In this document: positions 45,564 to 56,247 of the stretch, one piece after another | Numbering within the stretch: the stretch's first letter is position 1 | Layout of the letters: the number at the start of each line of letters is the position of its first letter | From: Bufo bufo | Taxonomy: Eukaryota; Chordata; Amphibia; Anura; Bufonidae | Assembly: GCF_905171765.1 (NCBI RefSeq) | Contig: NC_053392.1 | Span: 401,747,399-401,811,398, forward strand | Reading direction: 5' to 3' | Length of the DNA: 64,000 bases | Program-made: the position numbers and the translations under genes | The notes under the pieces: model-generated | What the model was told of the DNA's origin: nothing | The model's input: the letters and a program-made list of their open reading frames with translations, nothing else | Database searches by the model: none

Positions 45564-47440
45564 GTCAGGCGGCAGCGTTCAGCTCTCCATCTCACAAACA
45601 TTTGAGAGAAAGCGTAAATTCCCACCTAGCCACCCTCGATCCCTGGCCCTGAATGCCAGAATTTCTAAACTACTGGCCTATGAAATGCTGTCATTTAGGC
45701 TGGTGGACACAGACAGCTTCAAACAGCTCATGTCGCTTGCTGTCCCACAGTATGTTGTTCCCAGCCGCCACTACTTCTCCAAGAGAGCCGTGCCTTCCCT
45801 GCACAACCAAGTGTCCGATAAAATCAAGTGTGCACTGTGCAACGCCATCTGTGGCAAGGTCCACCTAACCACAGATACGTGGACCAGTAAGTAAGGCCAG
45901 GGACGCTATATCTCCCTAACTGCACACTGGGTAAATGTAGTGGCGGCTGGGCCCCAGGCGGAGAGCTGTTTGGCGCACGTCCTTCCGCCGCCAAGGATCG
46001 CAGGGCAACATTCTTTGCCTCCTCCTCCTACTCAGCTTCCTCCTCCTCTTCTTCCACCTGCTCATCCAGTCAGCCACACACCTTCACCACCAACTTCAGC
46101 ACAGCCCGGGTTAAACGTCAGCAGGCCGTTCTGAAACTCATATGTTTGGGGGACAGGCCCCACACCGCACAGGAGTTGTGGCGGGGTATAGAACAACAGA
46201 CCGACGAGTGGTTGCTGCCGGTGAGCCTCAAGCCCGGCCTGGTGGTGTGCGATAATGGGCGAAATCTCGTTGCAGCTCTGGGACTAGCCGGTTTGACGCA
46301 CATCCCTTGCCTGGCGCATGTGCTGAATTTGGTGGTGCAGAAGTTCATTCGCAACTACCCCGACATGTCAGAGCTGCTGCATAAAGTGCGGGCCGTCTGT
46401 TCGCGCTTACGGCGTTCACACCCAGCCGCTGCACGCCTGTCTGCGCTACAGCGTAACTTCGGCCTTCCCGCTCACCGCCTCATATGCGACGTGCCCACCA
46501 GGTGGAACTCCACCTTTCACATGCTGGACAGACTGTGCGAGCAGCAGCAGGCCATAGTGGAGTTTCAGCTGCAGCACACACGGGTCAGTCGCACTGCGGA
46601 ACAGCACCACTTCACCACCAATGACTGGGCCTCCATGCGAGACCTGTGTGCCCTGTTGCGCTGTTTCGAGTACTCCACCAACATGGCCAGTGGCGATGAC
46701 GCCGTTATTAGCGTTACAATACCACTTCTATGTCTCCTTTCGAAAACACTTGGTGCGATGATGGAAGAGGAGGTGGCCCAGGAGGAAGAGGCGGAAGAGG
46801 GGTCATTTTTAGCACTTTCAGGCCAGTCTCTTCGAAGTGACTCAAAGGGAGGTTTTTTGCAACAGCAGAGGCCAGGTACAAATGTGGCCAGACAGGGCCC
46901 ACTACTGGAGGACGAGGATGAGGAGGTGGTGGAGGAGGATGTGGATGAAGCATGTTCACAGCGGGGTGGCACCCAAAGCAGCTCAGGCCCATCACTGGTG
47001 CGTGGCTGGGGGGAAACACAGGACGATGACGATACGCCTCCCACAGAGGACAGCTTGTCCTTACCTCTAGGCAGCCTGGCACACATGAGTGACTACATGC
47101 TGCAGTGCCTGCGCAACGACAGCAGAGTTGCCCACATTTTAATGTGTGCGGACTACTGGGTTGCCACCCTGCTGGATCCCCGGTACAAAGACAATGTGCC
47201 CACCTTACTTCCTACACTGGAGTGTGATAGGAAGATGCGCGAGTACAAGCGCACGTTGGTAGACGCGCTACTGAGAGCATTCCCAAATGTCACAGGGGAA
47301 CCAGTGGAAGCCCAAGGCGAAGGCAGAGGAGGAGCAAGAGGTTGCTAATGCAGCTGTGTCATGGCCAGCTCCTCTGAGGGCAGGGTTAGCATGGCAGAGA
47401 TGTGGAAAAAGTTTGTCACCACGCCACAGCTAACTGCACC
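45564..47440 (+). pseudogene. hAT-3 transposase core (broken, BED finger lost)
   Basis: Frame 45562-45894 has SVQLSISQTFERKRKFPPSH.. through LTTDTWTSK (first Asp), then a stop. After a frame change near 46100, a 400-residue frame (46146-47348) contains VVCDNG (second Asp, D36), CLAHVLNLVVQKF (C55, H58), PTRWNSTFHML, the acidic insert, and YWVATLLDPRYKDNVP. It then terminates in the GEGRGGARG region. The C-terminal dimerisation block is replaced by a minisatellite. Catalytic residues in the remaining core look intact, but the protein lacks both its DNA-binding finger and dimerisation tail. Confidence 0.85.
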
Positions 47441-47446
47441 ACCACA

Positions 47447-48110
47447 GTGGCCTGTTCCAGTGGTGGGTGACGTGAAGACTGATTCTGTGCTGACATGAAG
47501 CCAGATTCTCTGTTACGGGACCTCTCTCCTCTGTCTGGGTGCCGGGGCCTAAATATGTGACAGTGGCCTGTTCCAGTGGTGGGTGACGTGAAGTCTGATT
47601 TTCTGCTATGACATGAAGACTGTTTCTGTGCTGACATGAAACCTGAATCTCTGTTATGGGACCTCTCTCCTCTGCCTGGGTGCCTGTGCCTAAATATGTG
47701 ACAGTGGCCTGTTCCAGTGGTGGGTGACGTGAAGCCTGATTCTCTGCTATGACATGAAGACTGATTCTCTGCTGACATGAAGCCTGAATCTCTGTTATGG
47801 GACCTCTCTCCTCTGCCTGGGTGCCTGGGCCTAAATATGTGACAGTGGCCTGTTCCAGTGGTGGGTGAAATAAAGCCTGATTCTCTGCTATGACATGAAG
47901 ACTGATTCTCTGCTGAGGGACCTCTCTCCTCTGCCTGGGTGCCTGGGCATAAATATGTGACAGTGGCCTGTTCCAGTGGTGGGTGACGTGAAGCCTGATT
48001 CTCTGCTTTGACATGAAGACTGATTATCTGCTGACATGAAGCCAGATTCTCTGCTATGGCATGAAGAGACTGATTCTCTGCTATGGGACCTCTGTCCAAT
48101 TGATATTGGT
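47447..48110 (+). repeat. 116-141 bp minisatellite replacing the hAT-3 gene end
   Basis: GTGGCCTGTTCCAGTGGTGG starts at 47447, 47563, 47704, 47845 and 47963. Internal sub-repeats TGACATGAAG.CTGATTCTCTG vary in number, giving unit sizes 116, 141, 141 and 118 bp. Minus-strand frames of 194 and 227 aa across it are artefacts. Confidence 0.88.
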
Positions 48111-48396
48111 TAATTTTTTTTAATTTTTTTCTTATTTTAATTCATTTCCCTATCCACATTTGTTTGCAGGGGATTTACCTACATGTTGCTGCCTTTTGCA
48201 GCCCTCTAGCTCTTTCCTGGGCTGTTTTACAGCCTTTTTAGTGCCAAAAAGTTTGGGTCCCCATTGACTTCAATGGGGTTCGGGTTCGGGACGAAGTTCG
48301 GGTCGGGTTCGGATCCCGAACCCGAACATTTCCGGGAAGTTCGGCAGAACTTCTCGAACCCGAACATCCAGGTGTTCGCTCAACTCTATTAGTAAG

Positions 48397-48724
48397 GTAT
48401 CTTGCAGGAGGGTTTAAATTAACCTACCATGCTCTCAGTTGGAGTTCCTGAAAGCTTCAGGTAAGGTGAGCTTTGACAACTGTTCACATGGTGTGGTGCT
48501 GCAAGGGGGCCACTGTGCTGTTTTTATGGCGGGTTGGTGGGGCCCAGTGTTAGGTATGGAATAGTCAGGCAGCAGGGGTGCTGTTTGACTGCTGGGTCCC
48601 GCCGCCTGCTGGATTGGCACCACAGCATTGGTGGTCGCCGTGCAGCGCCGTGAAAAATTTTAGAGTAGAACCCATTCATAGAGGCAACCTTGGCGTGGTG
48701 AGCTTATGCCTTTTTATCAAAATG
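48397..48724. mobile_element. MITE 'X' copy B, left part
   Basis: 48425-48724 is the inverted counterpart of the centre of copy A (37607-37893), for example CTTCAGGTAAGGTGAGC and GGCAACCTTGGCGTGGTGAG. It is interrupted at TA (48725) by the Tc1 element and continues at 56575. The outer left arm expected before 48425 is missing. Confidence 0.7.
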
Positions 48725-49090
48725 TACAGTCGTGGCCAAAAGTTTTGAGAATTACATAAATATTGGAAATTGGAAAAGTTGCTGCTTAAGTTTTTATAAT
48801 AGCAATTTGCATATACTCCAGAATGTTATGAAGAGTGATCAGATGAATTGCATAGTCCTTCTTTGCCATGAAAATTAACTTAATCCCAAAAAAAACTTTC
48901 CACTGCAATTCATTGCTGTCATTAAAGGACCTGCTGAGATCATTTCAGTAATCGTCTTGTTAACTTAGGTGATAATGTTGACGAGCACAAGGCTGGAGAT
49001 CATTATGTCAGGCTGATTGGGTTAAAATGGCAGACTTGACATGTTAAAAGGAGGGTGATGCTTGAAATCATTGTTCTTCCATTGTTAACC

Positions 49091-50101
49091 ATGGTGACCT
49101 GCAAAGAAACACGTGCAGCCATCATTGCGTTGCATAAAAATGGCTTCAAAGGCAAGGATATTGTGGCTACTAAGATTGCACCTCAATCAACAATTTATAG
49201 GATCATCAAGAACTTCAAGGAAAGAGGTTCAATTCTTGTTAAGAAGGCTTCAGGGCGTCCAAGAAAGTCCAGCAAGCGCCAGGATCGTCTCCTAAAGAGG
49301 ATTCAGCTGTGGGATCGGAGTGCCACCAGTGCAGAGCTTGCTCAGGACTGGCAGCAGGCAGGTGTGAGCGCATCTGCAAGCACAGTGAGGCAAAGACTTT
49401 TGGAAGATGGCCTGGTGTCAAGAAGGGCAGCAAAGAAGCCACTTCTCTCCAAAAAAAACATCAGGGACAGATTGATCTTCTGCAGAAAATATGGTGAATG
49501 GACTGCTGAGGACTGGGGCAAAGTCATATTCTCTGATGAAGCCTCTTTCCGATTGTTTGGGGCATCTGGAAAAAGGCTTGTCCGGAGAAGAAAAGGTGAG
49601 CGCTACCATCAGTCCTGTGTCATGCCAACAGTAAAGCATCCTGAGACCATTCATGTGTGGGGTTGCTTCTCATCCAAGGGAGTGGGCTCACTCACAATTT
49701 TGCCCAAAAACACAGCCATGAATAAAGAATGGTACCAAAACACCCTCCAACAGCAACTTCTTCAAACAATCCAACAACAGTTTGGTGAAGAACAATGCAT
49801 TTTCCAGCACAATGGAGCACCGTGCCATAAGGTAAAAGTGATAACTAAGTGGCTCAGGGACCAAAACGTTGACATTTTTGGTCCATGGCCTGAAAACTCC
49901 CCAGATCTTTATCCCATTGAGAACTTGTGGTCAATCCTCAAGAGGCGGGTGGACAAACAAAAACCCACTAATTCTGACAAACTCCAAGAAGTGATTATGA
50001 AAGAATGGGTTGCTATCAGTCAGGAATTGGCCCAGAAGTTAATTGAGAGCATGCCCAGTCGAATTGCAGAGGTCCTGAAAAAGAAGACTGCTGGTATTTA
50101 G
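49091..50101 (+). pseudogene. Tc1 transposase with catalytic Asp replaced
   Basis: The frame opens at 49055; the ATG at 49091 (MVTCKETRAAIIALH) is the likelier native start since it begins the helix-turn-helix domain. Numbering from 49055: a GRPR-type AT-hook/nuclear-localisation motif at 67-70, D161 in IFSDEASF, N253 in IFQHNGAPCH where Tc1 enzymes have the second catalytic Asp (AAT codon, one transition from GAT), and E289 in SPDLYPIENLW, 35 residues later. The last four codons (TAGI) and stop come from the inserted retrotransposon; native coding sequence resumes at 56376. It is uninterrupted over 330 codons, so young, but the Asn and the lost tail argue against activity. Confidence 0.88.
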
Positions 50102-50352
50102 GAGAGGGCAAAGGAGAGCTAAGAACCGGGCCGGCACCTCTGCCTACCTGTAGCTCCCCTTACTTAAAACTGACCCATAAAATAAACACGCAGGACAACA
50201 GGTAACCTTTTAGCTGGGTGATGATCGGCCACAGCTTATTCATTTTTTACGGCAAAACCAAAGAACATCTTGGAGCGGTATGCCAACCGCCTGACTCCCG
50301 GCTGGCAAGTACGCCATCAGCCATCTCTAACACTCCGCTGTATCAATTGCCG
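50087..50352 (-). repeat. Ngaro split repeat B2
   Basis: Outer 3' end of the element, 266 bp, matching B1 from ACTGCTGGTATTTAGGAGAG to CGCTGTATCAATTGCC with few substitutions. It includes the motif GGGTGATGATCGGCCACAGC. Confidence 0.85.
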
Positions 50353-50576
50353 CCAGCTGTGACTTCATATCTCAAATCATACCGCCCTTCTTAAAAGAAG
50401 AAGACAATGTAAATAACTTAAAACAACGGTAAAAGGTCCAACACCTTCTTTAAACTATTTCTTATATCATCGTTATTCCTTTAACTTTCCTTTATTTTAT
50501 CTCTTTTTTTTTTTTATTAAACAGAAACCAAAGGAAACTCCCCGCTGAAATACCCATTCAACGGCGGGAGGGTGGG

Positions 50577-50812
50577 CAACTCGGCTTCCGCTGCAAAGAG
50601 GAAGTGCAGCAGCAGGGAAGGGGGTTATATACCCTGCTAGAGGGAGGAGACATCTCCTACTCGTCCTCCAGTGACATGCCACCATAACTCCATTAACCCC
50701 TCAGGTACCTAAAAGAAACCGGCAAGGTGCTACATATGACCCACGGCTAGGAAGGGGAAGGGGGGGACCACCAGTCCCTAAGCACCCTCCCTAAAAGTCG
50801 GGCGCTTGCCAG
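50577..50812 (-). repeat. Ngaro split repeat A2
   Basis: 236 bp matching A1 from CAACTCGGCTTCC to GGGCGCTTGCCAG. It contains GGGGTTATATACCCTGC, a TATA-like palindrome. The spacer to B2 (50353-50576) is unique, with a T-rich tract near 50503. Confidence 0.85.
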
Positions 50813-51077
50813 ACTGCTGGTATTTAGGAGAGGGCAAAGGAGAGCTAAGAACCGGGCCGGCACCTCTGCCTACCTGTAGCTCCCCTTACTTAAAACTGAC
50901 CCATATAATAAACACGCAGGACAACAGGTAACCTTTTAGCTGGGTGATGATCGGCCACAGCTTATTTATTTTATACGGCAAAACCAAAGAACATCTTGGA
51001 GCGGTATGCCAACCGCCGGACTCCCGGCGGGCAAGTACGCCATTAGCCATCTCCAACACTCCGCTGTATCAATTGCC
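50813..51077 (-). repeat. Ngaro split repeat B1
   Basis: 265-bp copy of B2, directly joined to A2 and lying just downstream of the SGNH hydrolase frame. Confidence 0.85.
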
Positions 51078-51099
51078 ACCACGGAGGAGACCCGCAGCC

Positions 51100-51819
51100 T
51101 TAAACGGGGCTCCGACCACCACCCAGCAAAAACATGGCCTGTTCAATACCGTCCTGCAAGCCAGAAATAAAGATGTCCAAACCAATCTCTGTCAAGTGAA
51201 CACCATCGGGCCTCATAAGGGATCTGTTATCACCTTCTAGTTGGCGATGTCTCACCACAATCCCCCCACGGGAGCGCACAAACTGAGACATGCGGGAATT
51301 GACCGTCCTCCTACATTTCTCGGCAGCCTCGGCATCCCTGGCACCGTGCCAAACCACCCGAGGAATGATTTCGGACCATACCAGCACCATCTCGGCAAAG
51401 AAGGACGAGAACCTTTCAATGTCAGAGCGCATGAGAGTCATGAGCTCAGCCAAGCGTGATAGGCATAGGTCATTGCCACCGGCATGAATGACAAGAATCA
51501 CAGGACCCCTGGAATGAAAACCGATATCTACCACCTCAGTAAGAATCTGTGACCACTTAAGACCACGGATACCCCTCCAGGATACATCCACTTCACGGAA
51601 TCCCAGCATCCGACCACCAGGCCTGCACTCCGCCCTTTGAGCCGCCCAGAAAATGTACGAGTGGCCAACCAACCAGACCGCCGGGCGCACCACACCTAAA
51701 AGAAAAACAGTTAGTACCAATGTAACATAGGATAACGCTGCGAACCCGCGCTGCACACCCACTGGTGCCATATCATGCATAACAGCCTGGGAACACAAGA
51801 ATTCACATACATATAACAT
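51100..51819 (-). CDS. SGNH/GDSL-type hydrolase of the Ngaro element
   Basis: 239-residue frame. Block I is WLVGHSYIFW, with Ser in the nucleophile place (GHS instead of GDS); block III is IHAGGNDLCL (GxND); block V is RPDGVHLTEIG (DxxH), giving Ser, Gly, Asn and His of the SGNH set in order. A hydrophobic stretch near residues 25-55 (ALSYVTLVLTVFLLGVVRP) could be a membrane anchor or a signal. SGNH hydrolase frames are reported in some tyrosine-recombinase and other retroelements; their role is unknown, with esterase activity the usual inference. The frame is intact and ends 23 bp before B1. Confidence 0.75.
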   Translation of the reverse strand: MLYVCEFLCSQAVMHDMAPVGVQRGFAALSYVTLVLTVFLLGVVRPAVWLVGHSYIFWAAQRAECRPGGRMLGFREVDVSWRGIRGLKWSQILTEVVDIGFHSRGPVILVIHAGGNDLCLSRLAELMTLMRSDIERFSSFFAEMVLVWSEIIPRVVWHGARDAEAAEKCRRTVNSRMSQFVRSRGGIVVRHRQLEGDNRSLMRPDGVHLTEIGLDIFISGLQDGIEQAMFLLGGGRSPV

Positions 51820-51846
51820 CCATATAACTTTTATTTTTATTTTTTT

Positions 51847-52816
51847 TTATATCCAGAGATCCGGCCTGATGTACCTGGCGTAACAGGCAGACTGCCACCT
51901 GCCAATGCGCATAACCTCCGACTCCGGCAAACCAGCTCTGGCCGCCTCTGTAGCAGCACCAATGCGAAACGAGTGGGTGCCAAAATCCTTCGGCTCAACT
52001 CCCAACCGTAACAAGCAAGCGCGAAAGACAGTTACAAATTGAAATTTTGTCAAGGGGGAGGTATCCTGGTGAGTAAAGAAATTAGCACCACCAACCCGAG
52101 ACTCACCGTACACAGAGACTAAACGAACCGGACAAGCCACACCAGACACCTGGTGGAGAGGGATCCACGCCCCCCCTGCCAAACTGATCCGTCTTAGATC
52201 TGCGAATCCGGACCCTGACAGCCCCATTCCCACAGACCACATCCTGAAATAACAAGCCACCTGGTTTCTTGCCAGAAGGGGGAAGCAATTCACCCACCCG
52301 GACAGCTGCAAAAAAGGCCAAACTAAAACAGGCCGAGAAAAGCTTCGCTTCAAACACTGAAGTACACACCCCCGAACAAGCCTCGACCAGCCTGCATAAC
52401 AGGCCAAATGAAATAGGCCGACGACAATCCTTCAAAACATATTCCTTCTTCCAACCCTTCATAGCCTGCCTGATGATAAAATGTTTAGAGACATCAGGCC
52501 AACCACAAAGGCGAAAGAAAAAGGCTACCCCAGACAATCGTCGCAGCGCAACTGGTGCAGACACACCCATGGATCTAAGTTTTAGCAACCATTCAACTGT
52601 TACCTCCAGACGGAGGGAATCCTGTGTGGAAACGTTCCTCGCTCCCACCCCTGATAACCAGTCGGCCCATGCCTTACCGTGACCCAGCCAGGTCGCAGGA
52701 GACACCGAAGCTCCGACCAGGGACATCAGTTGGTGGCCACCAAACGCCAAAGGTGCTCCGGACATTCCTTCCCGATGTGCTCCGCTTCCGGAAGCAGCTC
52801 CCGAAAAACCTGCCAA
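51847..52816 (-). pseudogene. Tyrosine recombinase of the Ngaro element (one frameshift)
   Basis: The N-terminal core-binding domain (AWADWLSGVGARNVS, VTVEWLLKLRSMGVS) and the start of the catalytic domain, with the first catalytic Arg in FFAAVRVGELLPPSG, lie in frame 52816-52103. The remainder lies in frame 52407-51847, with FGTHSFRIGAATEAA (HxxR) and MRIGRWQSACYARYIRP (third-box W and nucleophile Tyr). The frames cross at a run of seven C on the plus strand (52168-52174), where one base gained or lost explains the break. It would join the linear cDNA circle to the target. It is intact apart from that homopolymer, which may also be an assembly error. Confidence 0.82.
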
Positions 52817-54330
52817 CGAAAACGGGAAAGAGCATCAGCAATACTGTTATCAACACCTGGAACATGTCGAGCCCTGAAATAGATATTATGCTCAAGACAA
52901 CGCAATACCAAATGTCGCAACAGCGCAATAACTGAGAGAGAAGAGGATGACAGGCGGTTGATACAATGGACCACACCCAGATTATCAGACCAAAAGCAAA
53001 CGTGGTGATCCGAAAGATCGTGACCCCAGATCTCCACAGCCACCACAATAGGAAACAATTCCAGCAGAGTCAAATTCTTACAAAGGCCCTGAGAGCGCCA
53101 CCACTCTGGCCAGGGGGCAGAGCACCACTCCTTGCCAAAAATGGTGCCAAAACCGCAGGAACCAGAAGCGTCTGAAAAAAGGGACAAAACCAAGTTAGGC
53201 ATCTCCTCAGAAATAACACACGTGTGACCATTGTACGAGTGCAGAAAATCCTGCCATACCCGCAAGTCGGCTTTCAGGGACCTAGTCAGGCGAATGCGGT
53301 GATGTGGAGACTTAGCCCCCTGAGTAGCCAACGACAAACGCCTGGAAAAAACACGGCCCATAGGCATGACCCGGCATGCAAAACAAAGCAAACCTAGCAA
53401 TGATTGAAGCTGCTGTAGGGTAACCTTACGCACTGCCAGAAAACCTTCTATCAAATGCAACAACTCCTGCAACTTATCACAGGGCAAACGAAAAACCATA
53501 TTGACGGAATCAATTTCAATGCCCAAGAAAGACAAACACGTGACAGGACCCTCCGTTTTTTCTGCTGATATGGGAACACCAAACCTGGACATACAGGACA
53601 AAAACGTGTTGAGGAGCAAAAGACAACCATCCCCCGCTCCCGGGGAAACAAACAAAAAGTCGTCCAAATAGTGTATGACCGATGAGGATAACGTCTCGTA
53701 CCTGACCACCCATTCCAAAAAACAACCAAACATCTCAAAATAGTGGCAGGAAATAGAACACCCCATGGGAAGGCAAGTGTCATAATAAAACAGACCATCA
53801 AAAGAACAACCAAGAAGATGATGACAATCCGGGTGAACAGGCAAGAGCCGAAAAGCCGATTCAATGTCTGATTTAGCCAAAAGGGCGCCCTGACCTGCCA
53901 TCCTAACCAGAGAAACCGCACGGTCAAAGGATACATATGACACTGAGGCCTCTTCAGGCAGAATAGCATCATTCACCGACGAACCCTTGGGGTGGGATAA
54001 GTGGTGTATGAGGCGAAACTTGCCAGGTTCCTTCTTGGGAACAATACCCAAAGGGGACACTCTAAGATTAGGAAATGGAATAGATTGAAACGGCCCCTTG
54101 ACTCTGCCCAAAGACACCTCCTTACCCAACTTCTCACGAAGAACCTCAGGAAGCTCCCTAGCAGATCATAAATTATTGGAAAAAACAGGAAACCTACTCA
54201 AGACAAAAGGAATAAAGAAACCAAACGTGAAACCAAAGCGAAGCTGCGAGGCCGCCGCCTTATTGGGGTAAATGTCTAGCCATGGGGACATCTCTTCTAC
54301 GCTCACCGGGGTCCTTAGGGTCTCCCGCAC
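52726..54330 (-). CDS. Reverse transcriptase-RNase H of the Ngaro element
   Basis: The 467-residue frame starts at ATG 54129. RT motifs in order: SPLGIVPKKEPGKFRLIHHL, AKSDIESAFRLLPVHP (first Asp), GCSISCHYFEMF and VIHYLDDFLFVSPG (YLDD box). The RNase H domain has LFSDASGSCGFGTIF, TLLELFPIVVAVEIWG, CFWSDNLGVVHCIN and RHVPGVDNSIADALSR, holding the catalytic acidic residues. Homology extends upstream of the ATG (WLDIYPNKAAASQLRFGF to 54270), but a TGA near 54167-54169 separates it, so either the true start lies at 54129 or the copy has a stop. It overlaps the recombinase frame by about 90 bp, as is common in these elements. Confidence 0.88.
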
Positions 54331-54940
54331 CAGAGGGCTTGAAAGGCCTGGATGTGGGGCGAGAGCACCGGTTAGCGGCGTGGTTGCCACCACATGCCGA
54401 GCACTCATGCTTGTACTTGCACAGGCCTGCGTATTTGCAATGGCCTTCGTTGAAAAGCCAGCACGCCCCGGGGCGGCGGACGGCCACTGGCCCTTGACCA
54501 GCACTTGCTCCGGAACCAGTGGCCGCGCTAAGAAAGGGGGGCTGCTGCTGGGACACCATGAGGCGAAGCCAGACATCAGTTGCCTTAACACCCCAACCTA
54601 CATCCGGATGTAACGCTAACCGCCGCCGGAATTCTTCATCGTATCTCCACCAAGCGCTACCGCCATGGGCTCTATAAGCACTGTAAATGGTATCTTGGTA
54701 GACAAATAATTCCGAACAGCGGTCAGGGTGACGCTGACCCATAATACACCCCAACACTGAAAAGGCTTGCAACCAGTTATTAATGGTCTTAGCGACCCTG
54801 GGCTTGCGATCAAACGGCTTATCAGGAAAACGCCTCTCCTTGTCAACCGTATGCTGATCCACCGATATAAGAGACCAAATCTCAATATATTGGTTGGACC
54901 ATATTTTCTCTTTCGCAGTGTCATCCAAATGACACCACAA
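54260..54940 (-). CDS. Gag-like protein with zinc knuckles (C-terminal part)
   Basis: 226-residue frame. The helical region (IWSNQYIEIWSLISVDQ, INNWLQAFSVLGCIMGQRHP) looks like a capsid-type domain of tyrosine-recombinase elements. Near residues 163-195 it has C-x7-C-x5-C-x3-H (starting CWLFNEGHC) followed directly by C-x2-C-x4-H-x4-C (CSACGGNHAANRC), a CCCH finger plus a zinc knuckle, suited to RNA binding. It continues from the upstream frame after a shift near 54940 and ends overlapping the RT frame region. Confidence 0.75.
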   Translation of the reverse strand: MWCHLDDTAKEKIWSNQYIEIWSLISVDQHTVDKERRFPDKPFDRKPRVAKTINNWLQAFSVLGCIMGQRHPDRCSELFVYQDTIYSAYRAHGGSAWWRYDEEFRRRLALHPDVGWGVKATDVWLRLMVSQQQPPFLSAATGSGASAGQGPVAVRRPGACWLFNEGHCKYAGLCKYKHECSACGGNHAANRCSRPTSRPFKPSGAGDPKDPGERRRDVPMARHLPQ

Positions 54941-56247
54941 AAGAAAGAGTCTTTATATACTCCCACTAAAACTGGGGAGCGTGACAAAGAAGGAGAAGGG
55001 GCAGGAGAAGTGGACATCTTTGCAAGCAATGCCTTAAGCACCGATTCCATATCCCCACTAACCCCCCCTCCCCCCCATGCCCCGGTATACTGGTACTCAC
55101 CAGGTGCGTCAGTTGCCAGAACCGGAGAAGGACCGGGTACCGGGATCTCAGTCCGGGGTTCCGTCACTGGGGCCAGGCTGGGAGCCCTGGAGGTATGACT
55201 AGGCACCTGCCTCTTTCGTTTTGAACCCGCCGGCCGACCAGACTCCTCAGATGCGCCCGTCGATCCATCCGAAGATGACGGTGAGCGCCACCTAGAGGAT
55301 CTGGAACGCCTGCTGCTTCTAGAAATCCTGGAACAGTGACGGGACTGTCGTCTACGTGCATGGCGATGATAACGCCGCCTACTGTCTGTGGACGATGACG
55401 AAGATCTAGACATCTCCCTGCGCCTGCGCGACTTAATACTGCCCGGGGGGGTTGAGGTAGGGGGGAAAGTTGAGGCAGCTGAAGGGGGTGAGATGGCAGA
55501 GGGGGGGGCGCAGCTACCACAGGGGGCTCTCCCAGTGAGGAAGCAGGCCCCATTAAGCCAGCCTGGCTGGTGACTATCAAATTCGGGGCAACCCCTGTGC
55601 CCCCTTGAACATCATACATACTACCAGCCTGGGCTGTAGGCTGAGAAAGAGGGGGGGTCGGGGGGAGTCACAAGACTCAACGCTGCCTTGTGCTCCCATT
55701 ATGCTTAACAAGCTCGCCTGCCACGCGCTAACTAACTCCGGAGCGGCCGGAGATGACGACACAAGAAGGGGCGGGGCTAAAGCGCATTGACGCGCCGAAG
55801 AAGACTCCCGGCCGGACAAAACAGCGCGTGCCCGGGACCGGGAGCTCCGGTGAGTGTCTGCTGCTCTATGGGAGGGAGCGGGGGGGCTATGACCTAAACG
55901 GGTGGGAGGGCGGGTGCACCGGGCGGACCGCCGGCCTCCTTGAGAAGCAACGGCGCTGCCTGCGGCAGCGCCGCCACATTCCCACTAATCGCGACAGCAG
56001 AAGAGGGCAGAGGGGAACCAAGGCTGCTCAAAAAAGAACGCAGCCAGCCCTCTCCCCCTTCCGAATAACTCGCCATAAGGGCCTCCCTCAAAGAAGCATC
56101 CCTTGCGGACATCTCTCGTACGGACAGCCAAACCTTACCAACTCGGCTTCCACTGCAAAGAGGAAGTGCAGCAGCAGGGGAGGGGGTTATATACCCTGCT
56201 AGAGGGAGGAGACATCTCCTACTCGTCCCCCAGTGATGTGCCACCAT
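54900..56247 (-). pseudogene. Gag N-terminal region (frames shifted)
   Basis: Minus-strand frames: a segment beginning in A1 (55894-56247, MVAHHWGTSRRCLLPLAGYI..), Pro-rich frames (55164-55819) and an Arg/Ser-rich frame (54616-55413, SRSSSSSTDSRRRYHRHARR) that runs into Gag sequence. Alternating frames and G/C homopolymers (55440-55520, 55650-55665) suggest several small indels. The N-terminal limit is uncertain and may include non-coding leader. Confidence 0.5.

Larger units (their letters stand above)
38096..48388 (+). mobile_element. hAT-3, 10.3-kb hAT transposon with nested elements
   Basis: Perfect 8-bp target duplications TTAGTAAG lie at 38088-38095 and 48389-48396. The left end is TAGGGATGAGCGAACTCGAA; the right end is ..GGTGTTCGCTCAACTCTA. 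In order it contains promoter, leader repeat, a Penelope-like insertion, transposase N-terminus, a second Penelope-type insertion with palindrome, transposase core, a 3' minisatellite and the family 3' terminus. Confidence 0.92.

Noticed and set aside
47416..48099. 194- and 227-aa minus-strand frames
   Set aside because: They run antisense through the 116-141 bp hAT-3 minisatellite.
50087..50830. Two tandem Ngaro insertions with a 17-bp target duplication
   Set aside because: The shared 17 bp is the outer end of the element itself. The whole arrangement fits one element with split direct repeats A1-ORFs-B1-A2-B2.
51100..51819. Host esterase gene
   Set aside because: It lies between the recombinase and the B1 repeat of a retrotransposon, on the same strand, with no introns or host promoter.
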